In this document: positions 1 to 9,027 of the stretch, piece by piece
Position numbering within the stretch: the first letter of the stretch is position 1
How the letters are laid out: each line of letters starts with the position of its first letter
Notes under the pieces: model-generated
What the model was told of the DNA's origin: nothing
The model's database searches: none
What the model saw: the letters and a program-made list of their open reading frames with translations, nothing else
Program-made: the position numbers and the translations under genes
Assembly: GCA_028706255.1 (NCBI GenBank)
Contig: JAQWBS010000001.1
Span: forward strand, 424,687-488,686
Source of the DNA: Alphaproteobacteria bacterium
Lineage (GTDB): Bacteria > Pseudomonadota > Alphaproteobacteria > RF32 > CAG-239
DNA: 64,000 bases
Direction: 5' to 3'

Positions 1-503
1 AAAGATCTTTTCCAAAGCACTTGGAAAGCTCTTGCAGAAGAAATAATTGGGTAGTAGTAAACGCCAAATTTTGAAGCAATTTCACCAAGTTTATATGGCA
101 ATCCTGCGCCACAAGTTACACCGTTGATTAAGCCTTTGGCTTTTTCCAAAACGTTGTTCAAGATTTTTTCCGCACCGCCAGATTCCCAAAGCATATTCAT
201 ATGAATGCGGCCATTGCCATTTGAGGTTTCATAAGCAATTTGTGCTTGAGAAATGCAACCTCTGATAGCCTGTTCAATCATCTCTTGCTGACGTTCAGGT
301 CGAGTTCTGGTTAAAAATCTTTCTAAAATAACATTATTATTCTCATCGTAGCTATCAGGGGTGATGGCAGAAAATGTCCCTACACAATTTTCTTTCGCCC
401 ATGAACCACTACAAAAACCGTTGGTGGCATTGATACCTTTGCCACCTTCGATAATCGGCAAAACTTCCTTGCCGGAGATCATTATTGGTTTTAAGTTTTT
501 CAC
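1..503 (-). CDS. Nitronate monooxygenase / FabK-like FMN-dependent oxidoreductase, C-terminal part outside window (partial)
   Basis: Manual minus-strand translation from GTG at 503 (AAGGA upstream) gives VKNLKPIMISGKEVLPIIEGGKGINATNGFCSGSWAKENCVGTFSAITPDSYDENNNV...NGRIHMNMLWESGGAEKILNNVLEKAKGLINGVTCGAGLPYKLGEIASKFGVYYYPIISSARAFQVLWKRS, open to window edge. Confidence 0.7.
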   Translation of the reverse strand, partial: MKNLKPIMISGKEVLPIIEGGKGINATNGFCSGSWAKENCVGTFSAITPDSYDENNNVILERFLTRTRPERQQEMIEQAIRGCISQAQIAYETSNGNGRIHMNMLWESGGAEKILNNVLEKAKGLINGVTCGAGLPYKLGEIASKFGVYYYPIISSARAFQVLWKRS

Positions 504-591
504 TATTTTTTTTCCTTAAATGATTTTTTTATAAATTCACCGTCGGAAATTATAACAGAAAAATTTTAAATGAATATATTTTTTAATGTAT

Positions 592-2088
592 CTAAAAGAA
601 CAGGTTGAAAATTTCATTAGGGAAGTCATTCACCCAAATGAAAGCAATAATCATGCAAATTAAGGCGTAGATTTGCAACATTTGCGTAAGTCCCTTGTTT
701 TGTAAAGTTCTTGAATAAGGTTCAAATTTTTTAATTATCTTGTGAATAAATGTCATTATGAAGGTTATCATCAAAAATTGAAATGCAAAGCCAGTGGCTT
801 TAATTTTTTCAGGAAAAAAGTCTAAAATTTTATATAAAAACGTGAAAAAAGACATATAAGCCATAATAGCGACAATAGTGATATTTTGGATTTTATTGTC
901 TTTAATGATTTTCTCAATTTTATTTTTCTGCACATTTTCTGTGGAAAGTTCAGAAACCTCCACGCCACGCAATGTCATTGGCGCATCAATTTTCTTTTGG
1001 ATGTGAGAAATGTTGCCTTTAAATTTTTCTTCCATAAGACACATGCCACAGCCTTTTGAGGTGAAATAGACATGGTTATAGTCTTTTTTGCAGGTTTTAA
1101 GAGATTTAAGAAGCGACCAAATATGCTCCTTCCATTCCTTTGCTGTTGGGCGAGACTGGTGTTTTGTAAAAGCTCTTTCAAAAAACTCAAGTGTTGTCTT
1201 GTCGAAATATTCATGAATACTATAAGGGTGAGGGGCTTGATAAGTATCTGGCCAAAGCCCATAAGCATAATGATATGCTTCGATTCTTTCTTGAATGGAA
1301 AGCATTTTAGCATCAGTCTTCCTAGGCGTTCCTGAAAAAGGATGAATGCCATTGTTCAAGAGTTTAAAAATGATAACTGCTAGAGCAAACTTGTCCTGTT
1401 CTTCTCCCATATCACTGCAATTTTGACTCATACCTTCTGGGTAGATATATTCTTCACTGACAAATTCGGCTGTGTGACGGTCATTATATTCACCTTTGAT
1501 GGAAAAGCCGTCGCAGTCAAGCATGGCAACCATCATGGTTTCTTTATAAACATAGATATTGGAGGGTTTAAGGTCGACAACATAATGCCCTGCTTTGTGC
1601 AACGCATAAACCATTGAGGCAACATTATAGGCGGCATAAATACGGTAAGCATATTTTTCGGGGAGACTAAGTTTCTTACGAATGGCTTTTTGCATGAGGT
1701 GGTCGAGAGAAACCGCTTTTTTCATATCAATTAAGGGCATTAAATAACCCACACAAAAGCTCATCTCATCTTCAAGAATGGCAATTGGCCAAGCAATTTG
1801 AACATATTCCACTTCATCTTTAACCGCAGGTGGAAAAATTGGCGGATTATGAAGCATTGCTTCGAGTTTCTTACGATTTGAACTGCTATTCTGTTTATTG
1901 TGAAAAATTTTTGCAACGGTTTTAGGATTCGTCGCATTGAGATAAATTTTTCCCGCTGCACCACCACGATTGACCAATTCTCCAAGTTCAATTTTTTCGA
2001 AATGACCATCGGCATAAATTGCATTATAAGATGTTTTTGTTGCTTCATTCATATCACAAACACTTTGCCCAAAGAATTGTTTTGTCAT
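592..2088 (-). CDS. Ser/Thr protein kinase-like protein with C-terminal transmembrane helices
   Basis: Kinase motifs: Gly-rich NRGGAAGKIY, AKIF lysine, HYVVDLKPSNIYV catalytic loop, LDCDGF in place of DFG; C-terminal hydrophobic segments; overlaps PP2C gene. Confidence 0.85.
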   Translation of the reverse strand: MTKQFFGQSVCDMNEATKTSYNAIYADGHFEKIELGELVNRGGAAGKIYLNATNPKTVAKIFHNKQNSSSNRKKLEAMLHNPPIFPPAVKDEVEYVQIAWPIAILEDEMSFCVGYLMPLIDMKKAVSLDHLMQKAIRKKLSLPEKYAYRIYAAYNVASMVYALHKAGHYVVDLKPSNIYVYKETMMVAMLDCDGFSIKGEYNDRHTAEFVSEEYIYPEGMSQNCSDMGEEQDKFALAVIIFKLLNNGIHPFSGTPRKTDAKMLSIQERIEAYHYAYGLWPDTYQAPHPYSIHEYFDKTTLEFFERAFTKHQSRPTAKEWKEHIWSLLKSLKTCKKDYNHVYFTSKGCGMCLMEEKFKGNISHIQKKIDAPMTLRGVEVSELSTENVQKNKIEKIIKDNKIQNITIVAIMAYMSFFTFLYKILDFFPEKIKATGFAFQFLMITFIMTFIHKIIKKFEPYSRTLQNKGLTQMLQIYALICMIIAFIWVNDFPNEIFNLFF

Positions 2089-2797
2089 CTGGATTAATGC
2101 GTTCAGCTCTTGGATTGCTCAAAGTTTTATTCAAGGCATTCAAAGCACGATATTTCAAAGGTTCATTGCAGAGATATTGATTAATGGGTTGCAAGAAGCG
2201 TTTTTCAATTTCATTAAATTCCCCATTAAAAGAGAAGTTTGTTAGCCCATCACTCATCAAAACGAAAGTATTATGCCCTTTGAATGGAACAAATCTCAAA
2301 TTTTCTTTCCAGTTTTCCATGGTGTAAAAATAGGTCTCACAGCTAAACATTCCATTTTCAGGAGGTGATATGGTGAAGTTGTCATAATTTTCATCAGTGA
2401 AGGCCACAGCAGCACCGTCACCTATGTGAAAAAAGATTCCTTTGTTATTAGCAAATACAACCCCAACCAATGTTGCAGCAAAGTCATTCAAATTTTTTTT
2501 ATTGAGGCGATGAAGAGAAAGCTTTTGACGAGCAACTTTAATTGCTTCATAGGTTTTTTGCTTAATATCCTCAAATTTTTCATTTTTTAGTAAATCAACA
2601 AGGGTGTTGCAGACGATTCTCGCCCCAATTTTACCATATTTTGCTGAACCTGCTCCATCTGAAACAACTGCTACAAAATTTTTGCCATTTGTGGCGTGGC
2701 AAGAATGGTCTTGACAAGGTGCATTTCGATTGGCGTTTCTCAGCCCTTTAATACTTGTCGCCAAAACACGAATATTTCTTTTAGGCTTATTTTTCAT
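2054..2797 (-). CDS. PP2C-family protein phosphatase
   Basis: Motifs CQDHS, VVSDGAGSAKYGKIGARI, HIGDGAAVAF, LMSDGLTNF; start chosen at internal ATG (MKNKPKRNIRV) overlapping the VWA gene end. Confidence 0.85.
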   Translation of the reverse strand: MKNKPKRNIRVLATSIKGLRNANRNAPCQDHSCHATNGKNFVAVVSDGAGSAKYGKIGARIVCNTLVDLLKNEKFEDIKQKTYEAIKVARQKLSLHRLNKKNLNDFAATLVGVVFANNKGIFFHIGDGAAVAFTDENYDNFTISPPENGMFSCETYFYTMENWKENLRFVPFKGHNTFVLMSDGLTNFSFNGEFNEIEKRFLQPINQYLCNEPLKYRALNALNKTLSNPRAERINPDDKTILWAKCL

Positions 2798-3467
2798 CCC
2801 AAGAACCAGTGTCTTCAATGTAATCAATAGCATTTGGCGTTGCCTTGGAAATGCAAGAAACACTACGGCTGAGCCAGAGGAAAAACTCTGTGAACTTCAA
2901 GCCAGTAAGTCTTTTAGGTTGCATAAGAGAAAACTTAGCCAGTTTTTCTAAGTTAGCGCCTTGTGTTCCCACGGCATGAACGACCACTTTTTTGTTTTGT
3001 TGAGCAAAACGGCATCTTTCTGCCACAATTTCCCAATCATAATCTGTTGGCTCGCCATCACTGATAAGGAAAATCCATGGACGTTTAGAAGTAATGCCAC
3101 AACTATCGTAAAGACATTTTTGTTCTTCAATTTTCAGCAAAGCTAAATCCATGGCTTTGCCAAGAGGTGTAAGTCCATCTGCTTCCATGACGGGAGCTTC
3201 AAAATTCATTGCATCAATCCAGTCGGAAGCTGTTATAGCTTGGTCTTTGCCAAAAGCTTTGATGATGAGCAATTGCACACGAGAAGAAGCATCAATATCA
3301 TCTTTAAGCTCATTTTCAAGTGCTTTTAAGCCCATATTAAGTTGCTTAATTGGTTCGCCACGCATTGACCCTGAACAATCTAGCACTAACACACAAGGTG
3401 TTCTTTCGTTGGCATTATCGGCAAATTCGACATATGGGATAATATCATCTGAATATGAATGAGACAT
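2787..3467 (-). CDS. VWA-domain protein, TerY-like
   Basis: MIDAS motif VLVLDCSGSMRG, DGLTPLGKAM, FLISDGEPTD. Confidence 0.9.
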   Translation of the reverse strand: MSHSYSDDIIPYVEFADNANERTPCVLVLDCSGSMRGEPIKQLNMGLKALENELKDDIDASSRVQLLIIKAFGKDQAITASDWIDAMNFEAPVMEADGLTPLGKAMDLALLKIEEQKCLYDSCGITSKRPWIFLISDGEPTDYDWEIVAERCRFAQQNKKVVVHAVGTQGANLEKLAKFSLMQPKRLTGLKFTEFFLWLSRSVSCISKATPNAIDYIEDTGSWDEK

Positions 3468-3487
3468 AATGACCCTTCCTGAAATTT

Positions 3488-3634
3488 CTAATTATCTATT
3501 GGTTTTGGATATTGATGAGGATATCCGCTCCCTTCATATGGTTCGGGTGCGGAAATTTTTCCACATCCACTCATGCTGAACATGATAAGAGAGATTGTAT
3601 AAATAATTAGTAACTTTTTAAAATTCTTTTTCAT
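3488..3634 (-). CDS. Small LptM/YifL-like lipoprotein (48 aa), absent from supplied ORF track
   Basis: Manual translation MKKNFKKLLIIYTISLIMFSMSGCGKISAPEPYEGSGYPHQYPKPIDN; lipobox MSGC and CGK...P.P.YP..YPKP pattern typical of LptM-like lipoproteins. Confidence 0.6.
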   Translation of the reverse strand: MKKNFKKLLIIYTISLIMFSMSGCGKISAPEPYEGSGYPHQYPKPIDN

Positions 3635-3722
3635 TTTTATACCTTTTCGTTGTATAAAGCTTTACACTTGATTATAATAAATACAAGCGTTGGATTTAAC
3701 AATATAAAAATAAGTTATCAAT

Positions 3723-4247
3723 ATGAAGAAAAGTTTTTTGATTCTCTTTTTGCTGGTGTTTTTTTCACATAAGAATCTTTCGGCGCAAGAGGCTGTTAAT
3801 ATTTTCCCAAGGTCTAGGGAGGTTCCAAAAGAAGTTATCTATCACGAGTCTGGAAAGAGATATCGCCTAAACGAATTTAAGGGAAATTTCGTTTTGCTTG
3901 TTTTTTGGTCAAAAAAGTGTGCAGTATGTTTGAAAGAGTTTGATGATTTAAACAATTTCAGCAATATTGTTAAAAATAATGGCATCAAAGTTGTTTTGGT
4001 TTCGCCCTCAACAGAATGGCACAGCTTCGGGCAGACCCGTCGGTTTATGGATAGATTCGGAGCAAATGACTTAGATGTTTATTGGGACGAAAATGGCAAT
4101 TTGGCTTCTGCATTGGGCGTTTTTTCAACCCCGCATAATGTTTTAATTAACAAAGAGGGACGTGAAATTGGCAGAATTAGAGGTGGTGCAGATTGGGATA
4201 AACAAGAAATCATAGATTATATATATGAGTTAAAAGCAAAATATTAA
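3723..4247 (+). CDS. TlpA-like thioredoxin-fold / redoxin protein, exported
   Basis: N-terminal signal peptide; FWSKKCAVCLKEF active-site CxxC; GVFSTPHNVLINKEG. Confidence 0.8.
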   Translation: MKKSFLILFLLVFFSHKNLSAQEAVNIFPRSREVPKEVIYHESGKRYRLNEFKGNFVLLVFWSKKCAVCLKEFDDLNNFSNIVKNNGIKVVLVSPSTEWHSFGQTRRFMDRFGANDLDVYWDENGNLASALGVFSTPHNVLINKEGREIGRIRGGADWDKQEIIDYIYELKAKY

Positions 4248-4262
4248 TAAGGTAGGAGAATT

Positions 4263-4688
4263 ATGGATAAGCTTTATATCACATGGGATGACTTTCATCG
4301 AGATGCAAAAAGACTTTGCGACAAGATAAAAAAACTCGGCAAGTTTGATAGAATTATTGCAGTGAGCAGAGGAGGGTTGATTCCAGCAGGGATAATTTCT
4401 TATGAAATGGACATTAGAAATGTGGAAGCTGTGAGTGTTTCAAGTTATGATGGTGAAAATTTGAGAGATTTTGATGAGATAAAAATTTCAATTTCCGTTG
4501 ATAATGTTGATGAAAAGACACTTGTGATTGATGACTTAGCCGACACAGGCAACACATTCAAATTGTTGCGAAGCATTTTTCCTAAAGCAAAATATGTTTG
4601 TGTTTATGCAAAAGATGCTGGTAAGCCAGAGGCAGATGCTTATCAAGAAGAAATGCCAAACAAATGGATTGTTTTCCCTTGGGACTAA
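4263..4688 (+). CDS. gpt: Phosphoribosyltransferase, xanthine-guanine PRTase-like
   Basis: RIIAVSRGGLIPAGIISY and LVIDDLADTGNT PRPP-binding motif; C-term WIVFPWD. Confidence 0.8.
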   Translation: MDKLYITWDDFHRDAKRLCDKIKKLGKFDRIIAVSRGGLIPAGIISYEMDIRNVEAVSVSSYDGENLRDFDEIKISISVDNVDEKTLVIDDLADTGNTFKLLRSIFPKAKYVCVYAKDAGKPEADAYQEEMPNKWIVFPWD

Positions 4689-4737
4689 GTTCTTTCAGTT
4701 TTAAGTAATAAGGCAAGATTTCTCATTGTCAAAGACA

Positions 4738-5090
4738 ATTTCGAAATGACAATTTTTTTGTCATCTCAACTGAGCTCCCTTCCTGTCATCTCGACTGAGG
4801 GCTTTCTATTCTCTGTCATCTCAACTGAGCGAAGCGAACGGAGAGATATTGCCTTATTAAGATGGATTCCCGATTTCTCGGGAATGACACTGTTTTTGTC
4901 ATATTCGGGCTTGACCCGAATATCAATATTGTTCTTGTCTTTCTTCAAAGTAGATTCCCGATTTCTCGGGAATGACAATGATTCTTTGTTTGATTGGATT
5001 GCCACGCTTCGCTCGCAATGACAATACATAGTGTCATATTCGGGATGTTTTTTTAGGCGTCATATTCGGGCTTGACCCGAATATCTACAA
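4738..5090. repeat. Intergenic palindromic repeat cluster
   Basis: GATTCCCGATTTCTCGGGAATGACA at 4865-4889 and 4953-4977; GTCATATTCGGGCTTGACCCGAATATC at 4898-4924 and 5059-5085, partial copy about 5032-5044; GTCATCTCAACTGAG-type units at about 4760-4840. Confidence 0.85.
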
Positions 5091-5102
5091 ACATTCACAA
5101 AC

Positions 5103-6071
5103 TTAAAGGTCAGGGAAGATATTCATACCTCTTGCCATACGGGTCATTTGGGTTTCAATTGCCGTTGCAAGGTTGAGTTTTCCGCTTTTGATAATGCCTC
5201 GAACTTGGTCGCCTTTGGTTGTGTCTGGGTTGGCAAAAAGGTGGCTGACAAGTGGTTTCTTGACCCCCACACCAATCAACTGTTGGTGCATTACGCCGAG
5301 CATTCCACGAGAAAAGAGGTCATAAGCCAATTCTTCACTCATTGAGGTTGAAGAAGCATATTTAACCACAGAGTTGATGGCATCTGTCACGTTGTTTGCG
5401 TGAATTGTTGAGAGAATAAGGTGTCCTGAAGTTGCCGCACGCAAAACCTCACTTGCTGTTTCAGGGGTTCTGATTTCTCCCACAAGAATATATCTTGGTT
5501 TTGTACGCAAAGCAGATTTCAAAGCCGCACCCCAGTCACCACCAGGGGGAACAGTTTGTTTGCAGAGCCCAATTCCGCCAGCAACTGAGTTATATGTGCC
5601 GTCAAGGGGTTGTTCAGTTGGGTCTTCAATGGTATAGGCAAAACCACCTTCGGAGCTCAAAAATTCTTTAAGCAAGCTTGAAATTGTGGTTGTTTTACCT
5701 TGCCCCGTTGGACCAGAACACAGGATAAGTCCGTAAGCATCCCCTAAAGAGAGGAGGTGTCGAGAGAGTTCATTGCCAAAGCCAAGGCTTGAAAAAGGCG
5801 GAACTTTCACGGGCATACGACGGGCGCAATATTGTGTGCCATAAATTGTTTCACTTCGTTCAACACGGTAGAAAGATTTACTATATAAGACAGAATAGCT
5901 AGGGTTTTTTCCGTCCCAAGACTCAGAAACGAGTTTAAAAAACTCATCAAAATCATCAGCTTTCAGAATTTTCAAGCCATTGTTTGTGTTGTCATCTGGG
6001 ATATAAGCTGTTTTATCAGGTGTGATGTAAATGTCTGAGAAAGGGGTGGAATAAATAGTTGCGCCACTCAT
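5103..6071 (-). CDS. PilT/DotB-like secretion/retraction ATPase
   Basis: Walker A GPTGQGKTTT, Asp box TIEDPTEQ, Walker B ILVGEIRTPETA, His box GHLILSTIHANN; start at MSGATIYSTP with upstream AGGA. Confidence 0.85.
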   Translation of the reverse strand: MSGATIYSTPFSDIYITPDKTAYIPDDNTNNGLKILKADDFDEFFKLVSESWDGKNPSYSVLYSKSFYRVERSETIYGTQYCARRMPVKVPPFSSLGFGNELSRHLLSLGDAYGLILCSGPTGQGKTTTISSLLKEFLSSEGGFAYTIEDPTEQPLDGTYNSVAGGIGLCKQTVPPGGDWGAALKSALRTKPRYILVGEIRTPETASEVLRAATSGHLILSTIHANNVTDAINSVVKYASSTSMSEELAYDLFSRGMLGVMHQQLIGVGVKKPLVSHLFANPDTTKGDQVRGIIKSGKLNLATAIETQMTRMARGMNIFPDL

Positions 6072-6174
6072 CTTAAAAATCCTCTTAATTGAAATTAATA
6101 CGTTCTCATTATAGGAGAGCATTTATTAAAAGTATAGAGGAAAATGTTTTCAATTTTGTTAAATTTTTAAAAAA

Positions 6175-6786
6175 CTAGTAAAAAGTGAAACTAACAATGC
6201 AAGTGTTGGCTATTTCTTCATCTTGAGGATTACAAGCACATTCTTGATAGATTGTTTCCAAGGTCAGGGTTTCATTAAGATTATTTCCAGAATGGTATGA
6301 AAGAGTGCCTGTGGCTGTTCCTATGCCAACTCGAAGAATGTCTGATAGAGTTGTGCTGAAATTGTGCCTTGCTAAGAATTGACAATTATCTCTGCTAAGT
6401 TTGGTGATTTGAATTTCAAAAACAGTAGATTTAGTAACATTTGCGGGCAAGTCTTCAGGAGCACTAATGATTAAATTGCCTTTTTTAGCATGTTGAATGG
6501 TTTGCTTATCCCCATTTTGCATGGTGAGTGGAACGAGGGTATATTCTATGGCACGAGCATTGTCTAAGCCAGCGTAGTTCCCTTGGTTGGCATAAGCATT
6601 TCTGATGTCATTGGCAAGGGTTATTACTTCTTCCAAAATTGATTGACGTTCATATCTGTCTAAAAGGATGGGGAAGGCTTGAACTGCCATCATCGTCATC
6701 ACACTGAGAATGAGCAAAACAGCCATCAACTCTAACATCGTACGACCTTGTTGATTTGTTCTGTTCTTGTTTTTTCTTATTATCAC
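6175..6786 (-). CDS. Type IV pilin-like protein
   Basis: Prepilin motif QQGRTMLELMAVLLILSVMTMM; C-terminal Cys pair. Confidence 0.8.
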   Translation of the reverse strand: MIIRKNKNRTNQQGRTMLELMAVLLILSVMTMMAVQAFPILLDRYERQSILEEVITLANDIRNAYANQGNYAGLDNARAIEYTLVPLTMQNGDKQTIQHAKKGNLIISAPEDLPANVTKSTVFEIQITKLSRDNCQFLARHNFSTTLSDILRVGIGTATGTLSYHSGNNLNETLTLETIYQECACNPQDEEIANTCIVSFTFY

Positions 6787-6882
6787 GTGTATTGTCTTTC
6801 TCGAATTTGTTTTAAGATATCATATCTATATCTAAGATGTAAAGGGCAAAAGTTAATGAGTAGGTAGTATAAAAAGCCATAT

Positions 6883-6911
6883 AAAAAGAGCCTCAAAATG
6901 AGGCTCTTTTT
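6883..6911. terminator. Rho-independent terminator (bidirectional) after pilin gene
   Basis: AAAAAGAGCCTCAAAATGAGGCTCTTTTT hairpin with A/T flanks. Confidence 0.85.
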
Positions 6912-6927
6912 AGAAATTATTCTGGAA

Positions 6928-7500
6928 TTAGTAATAAGTCCATTCAACAACACAAGTGTTGTTGCTTGCGCCACAAGCGCCACAAGCAGTGTTTGCATCT
7001 TCCAAGCTGAATGGAAGAGCGCTACTTGCTTTTGATGTTCCACCCGCAGCATTAGAGCTGTGAGCTCTCATTGAATTCAAGCCCGCTGAACCAGAACCCC
7101 AGTCAGAAGTTGCAAGATACATACAAGATGATTTGTTAAGTCCTGTAAAGAGCAAAGTAAAGCCAAGGTTAGCAACGCCACCAACGTTTGCAGGAGCAAT
7201 TGTTACAGAGCCACCCATTGCATTATTCAAAGTTGCGCCAACGACCATGTCTGAAGGGGCAAAGCCATAAGTGATGACATTGGCAGAAGTGATGCCCGCA
7301 TAGCTTGATTGACTTGAATAAGCAGTTCTGATGTTTGCAGTTAAAGTTGAAACTTGGTCAGCAAGTTTTTGTTCTTTAAACTTACTCATTGCTTTTGAAT
7401 AGCCAGCGATACCAGCAACAGATAAGATACCAACAATCGCCAAAACGGCAAGCATTTCGACCATTGAACGACCAGATTGTTCAGATTTGTAATTTTTCAT
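6928..7500 (-). CDS. Type IVb major-pilin-like protein, copy 1
   Basis: SEQSGRSMVEMLAVLAIVGILSVAGIAGYSKAM prepilin motif; GLNKSSCMYLA...CGACGASNNTCVVEWTYY. Confidence 0.9.
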   Translation of the reverse strand: MKNYKSEQSGRSMVEMLAVLAIVGILSVAGIAGYSKAMSKFKEQKLADQVSTLTANIRTAYSSQSSYAGITSANVITYGFAPSDMVVGATLNNAMGGSVTIAPANVGGVANLGFTLLFTGLNKSSCMYLATSDWGSGSAGLNSMRAHSSNAAGGTSKASSALPFSLEDANTACGACGASNNTCVVEWTYY

Positions 7501-7650
7501 TTTGTTTCCCCTAATAGATTATTATAAATAATCAGTTGTTAATTTAACGATGAATACCCTATATCATATATTATAGTAATCTGAAAATTCCATCTATCAA
7601 GACTAACTTTCGTAACAAAAAATCACTTAAGCACTTGTAAAAAAGCATAA

Positions 7651-7690
7651 AACAAAACCTCCGCTAGAAAAATCTAGTGGAGGTTTTGTT
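7651..7690. terminator. Rho-independent terminator
   Basis: AACAAAACCTCCGCTAGAAAAATCTAGTGGAGGTTTTGTT hairpin just downstream of the 7749-8318 pilin gene. Confidence 0.8.
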
Positions 7691-7748
7691 CTGTTAACCA
7701 CGCTCAGAGCAATGTTTCAAACAAAAGCGCTCTGAAGTTGTTATAAGA

Positions 7749-8318
7749 TTAGAAGTAAATCCATTGAACAGAGCAAGTATTGTTGTTTGCACCACAATCA
7801 CCACAAGCTTCGTTTGCCGTCTCAAGGCTCATAGGAAGAGCACTGCTTGCTACAGAATCTCCTGCAGCAGCAGTAGAACTCGCATTCATTGAAGATAAAC
7901 CAGCTTGACCAGAACCCCAGTCAGAAGTTGCAAGATACATACAAGATGATTTGTTAAGACCTTGGAATTGCAGGCTGAATCCTAAATCAGCAACGCCACC
8001 AACATCTGCCGTAGTAATCGCTACAGAGCCACCCATTGCATTATTCAAAGTTTCACCAACAACCATGTCTGTAGGAGCAAGACCGTAGCTAATAATGTTT
8101 TCTTCAGAAATACCAGCATAGCTTGATTGGCTTGAATAAGCAGTTCTGATGTTTGCAGTTAAAGTTGAAACTTGGTCAGCAAGTTTTTGTTCTTTAAACT
8201 TGCTCATTGCTTTTGAATAGCCAGCGATACCGGCAACAGATAAGATACCCACGATTGCCAAGACGGCAAGCATTTCGACCATTGAACGACCAGATTGTTC
8301 AGATTTGTAAGATTTCAT
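7749..8318 (-). CDS. Type IVb major-pilin-like protein, copy 2 (paralogue of 6928-7500)
   Basis: N-terminal ~65 residues nearly identical to copy 1 (SEQSGRSMVEMLAVLAIVGILSVAGIAGYSKAMSKFKEQKLADQVSTLTANIRTAYSSQSSYAGI). Confidence 0.9.
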   Translation of the reverse strand: MKSYKSEQSGRSMVEMLAVLAIVGILSVAGIAGYSKAMSKFKEQKLADQVSTLTANIRTAYSSQSSYAGISEENIISYGLAPTDMVVGETLNNAMGGSVAITTADVGGVADLGFSLQFQGLNKSSCMYLATSDWGSGQAGLSSMNASSTAAAGDSVASSALPMSLETANEACGDCGANNNTCSVQWIYF

Positions 8319-8484
8319 TTTTTATTCCCCTAGATTTAATCTCAAATAATTAATTGATACCCAACATCTGTCACAATTACGCTTGTCAATCTGGACTTTA
8401 GTCATATATATAATTTAAATATTCAAAAAAATTTATTTTTAAATACGCAACTATACTTGTTAATTCCAACCTTAGTCATATATA

Positions 8485-9024
8485 TTATTCAAAAGTCCAT
8501 AAAATTTCGTTCTGAACATTTTCTTGACAAAGCTTCTTTGCCACATCTGTTGAAACAGGCAATTTGTTCTCTGCTCCCCAGCCAAACTCAATGACGTCTT
8601 CACCACGTTTGAGCTTGAGAGAAAGCAGGGAAACCGACTGTTCTTCGCTTAGCTTATAACTTAATAAAGCAACGCATTCTTCTTTATTAAGATTTTTATA
8701 AACAATATCAAAACTTCTTCCGCCAGGCATAACTTTATAGCCGTCGAAATCCGTTCCAATGACGATTTCCTTCCCAAATTCATTTAACATTTTATGCTGA
8801 TTAGATTTATTAATCAAGTTTTTTTCTGTAAAAAAATCCGAATTCAACCCCCAGTAGTCTGGACGGTTCTTAAAATGTTGTCTAACCTCTTGAGAAATAT
8901 GAAAAAGTTGTGCAATTGGTTTTTCTGCATTTATGCCAGATTTTAACCAAAAGATGAGGATTAAACCGCATACAACTAGCAAAAACGCTAGAAAAAAGCC
9001 AATTTTTTTCTTCATTCCATTCAT
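8485..9024 (-). CDS. Pilin-like membrane-anchored protein lacking an obvious prepilin peptidase site
   Basis: N-terminal TM segment then layout similar to the pilins (EVRQHFKNRPDYWGLN...FDIVYKNLNKEECVALL...LCQENVQNEILWTFE). Confidence 0.55.
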   Translation of the reverse strand: MNGMKKKIGFFLAFLLVVCGLILIFWLKSGINAEKPIAQLFHISQEVRQHFKNRPDYWGLNSDFFTEKNLINKSNQHKMLNEFGKEIVIGTDFDGYKVMPGGRSFDIVYKNLNKEECVALLSYKLSEEQSVSLLSLKLKRGEDVIEFGWGAENKLPVSTDVAKKLCQENVQNEILWTFE

Positions 9025-9027
9025 TTT

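Noticed and set aside
4746-5029. ORFs of 87-91 aa on both strands
   Set aside because: They are translations of the palindromic repeats (CHCERSVAIQS / FPRNREST-type peptides), not genes.
6783-7052. 89-aa minus-strand ORF
   Set aside because: Out-of-frame overlap with the pilin 3' end and its terminator; no RBS or conserved character.
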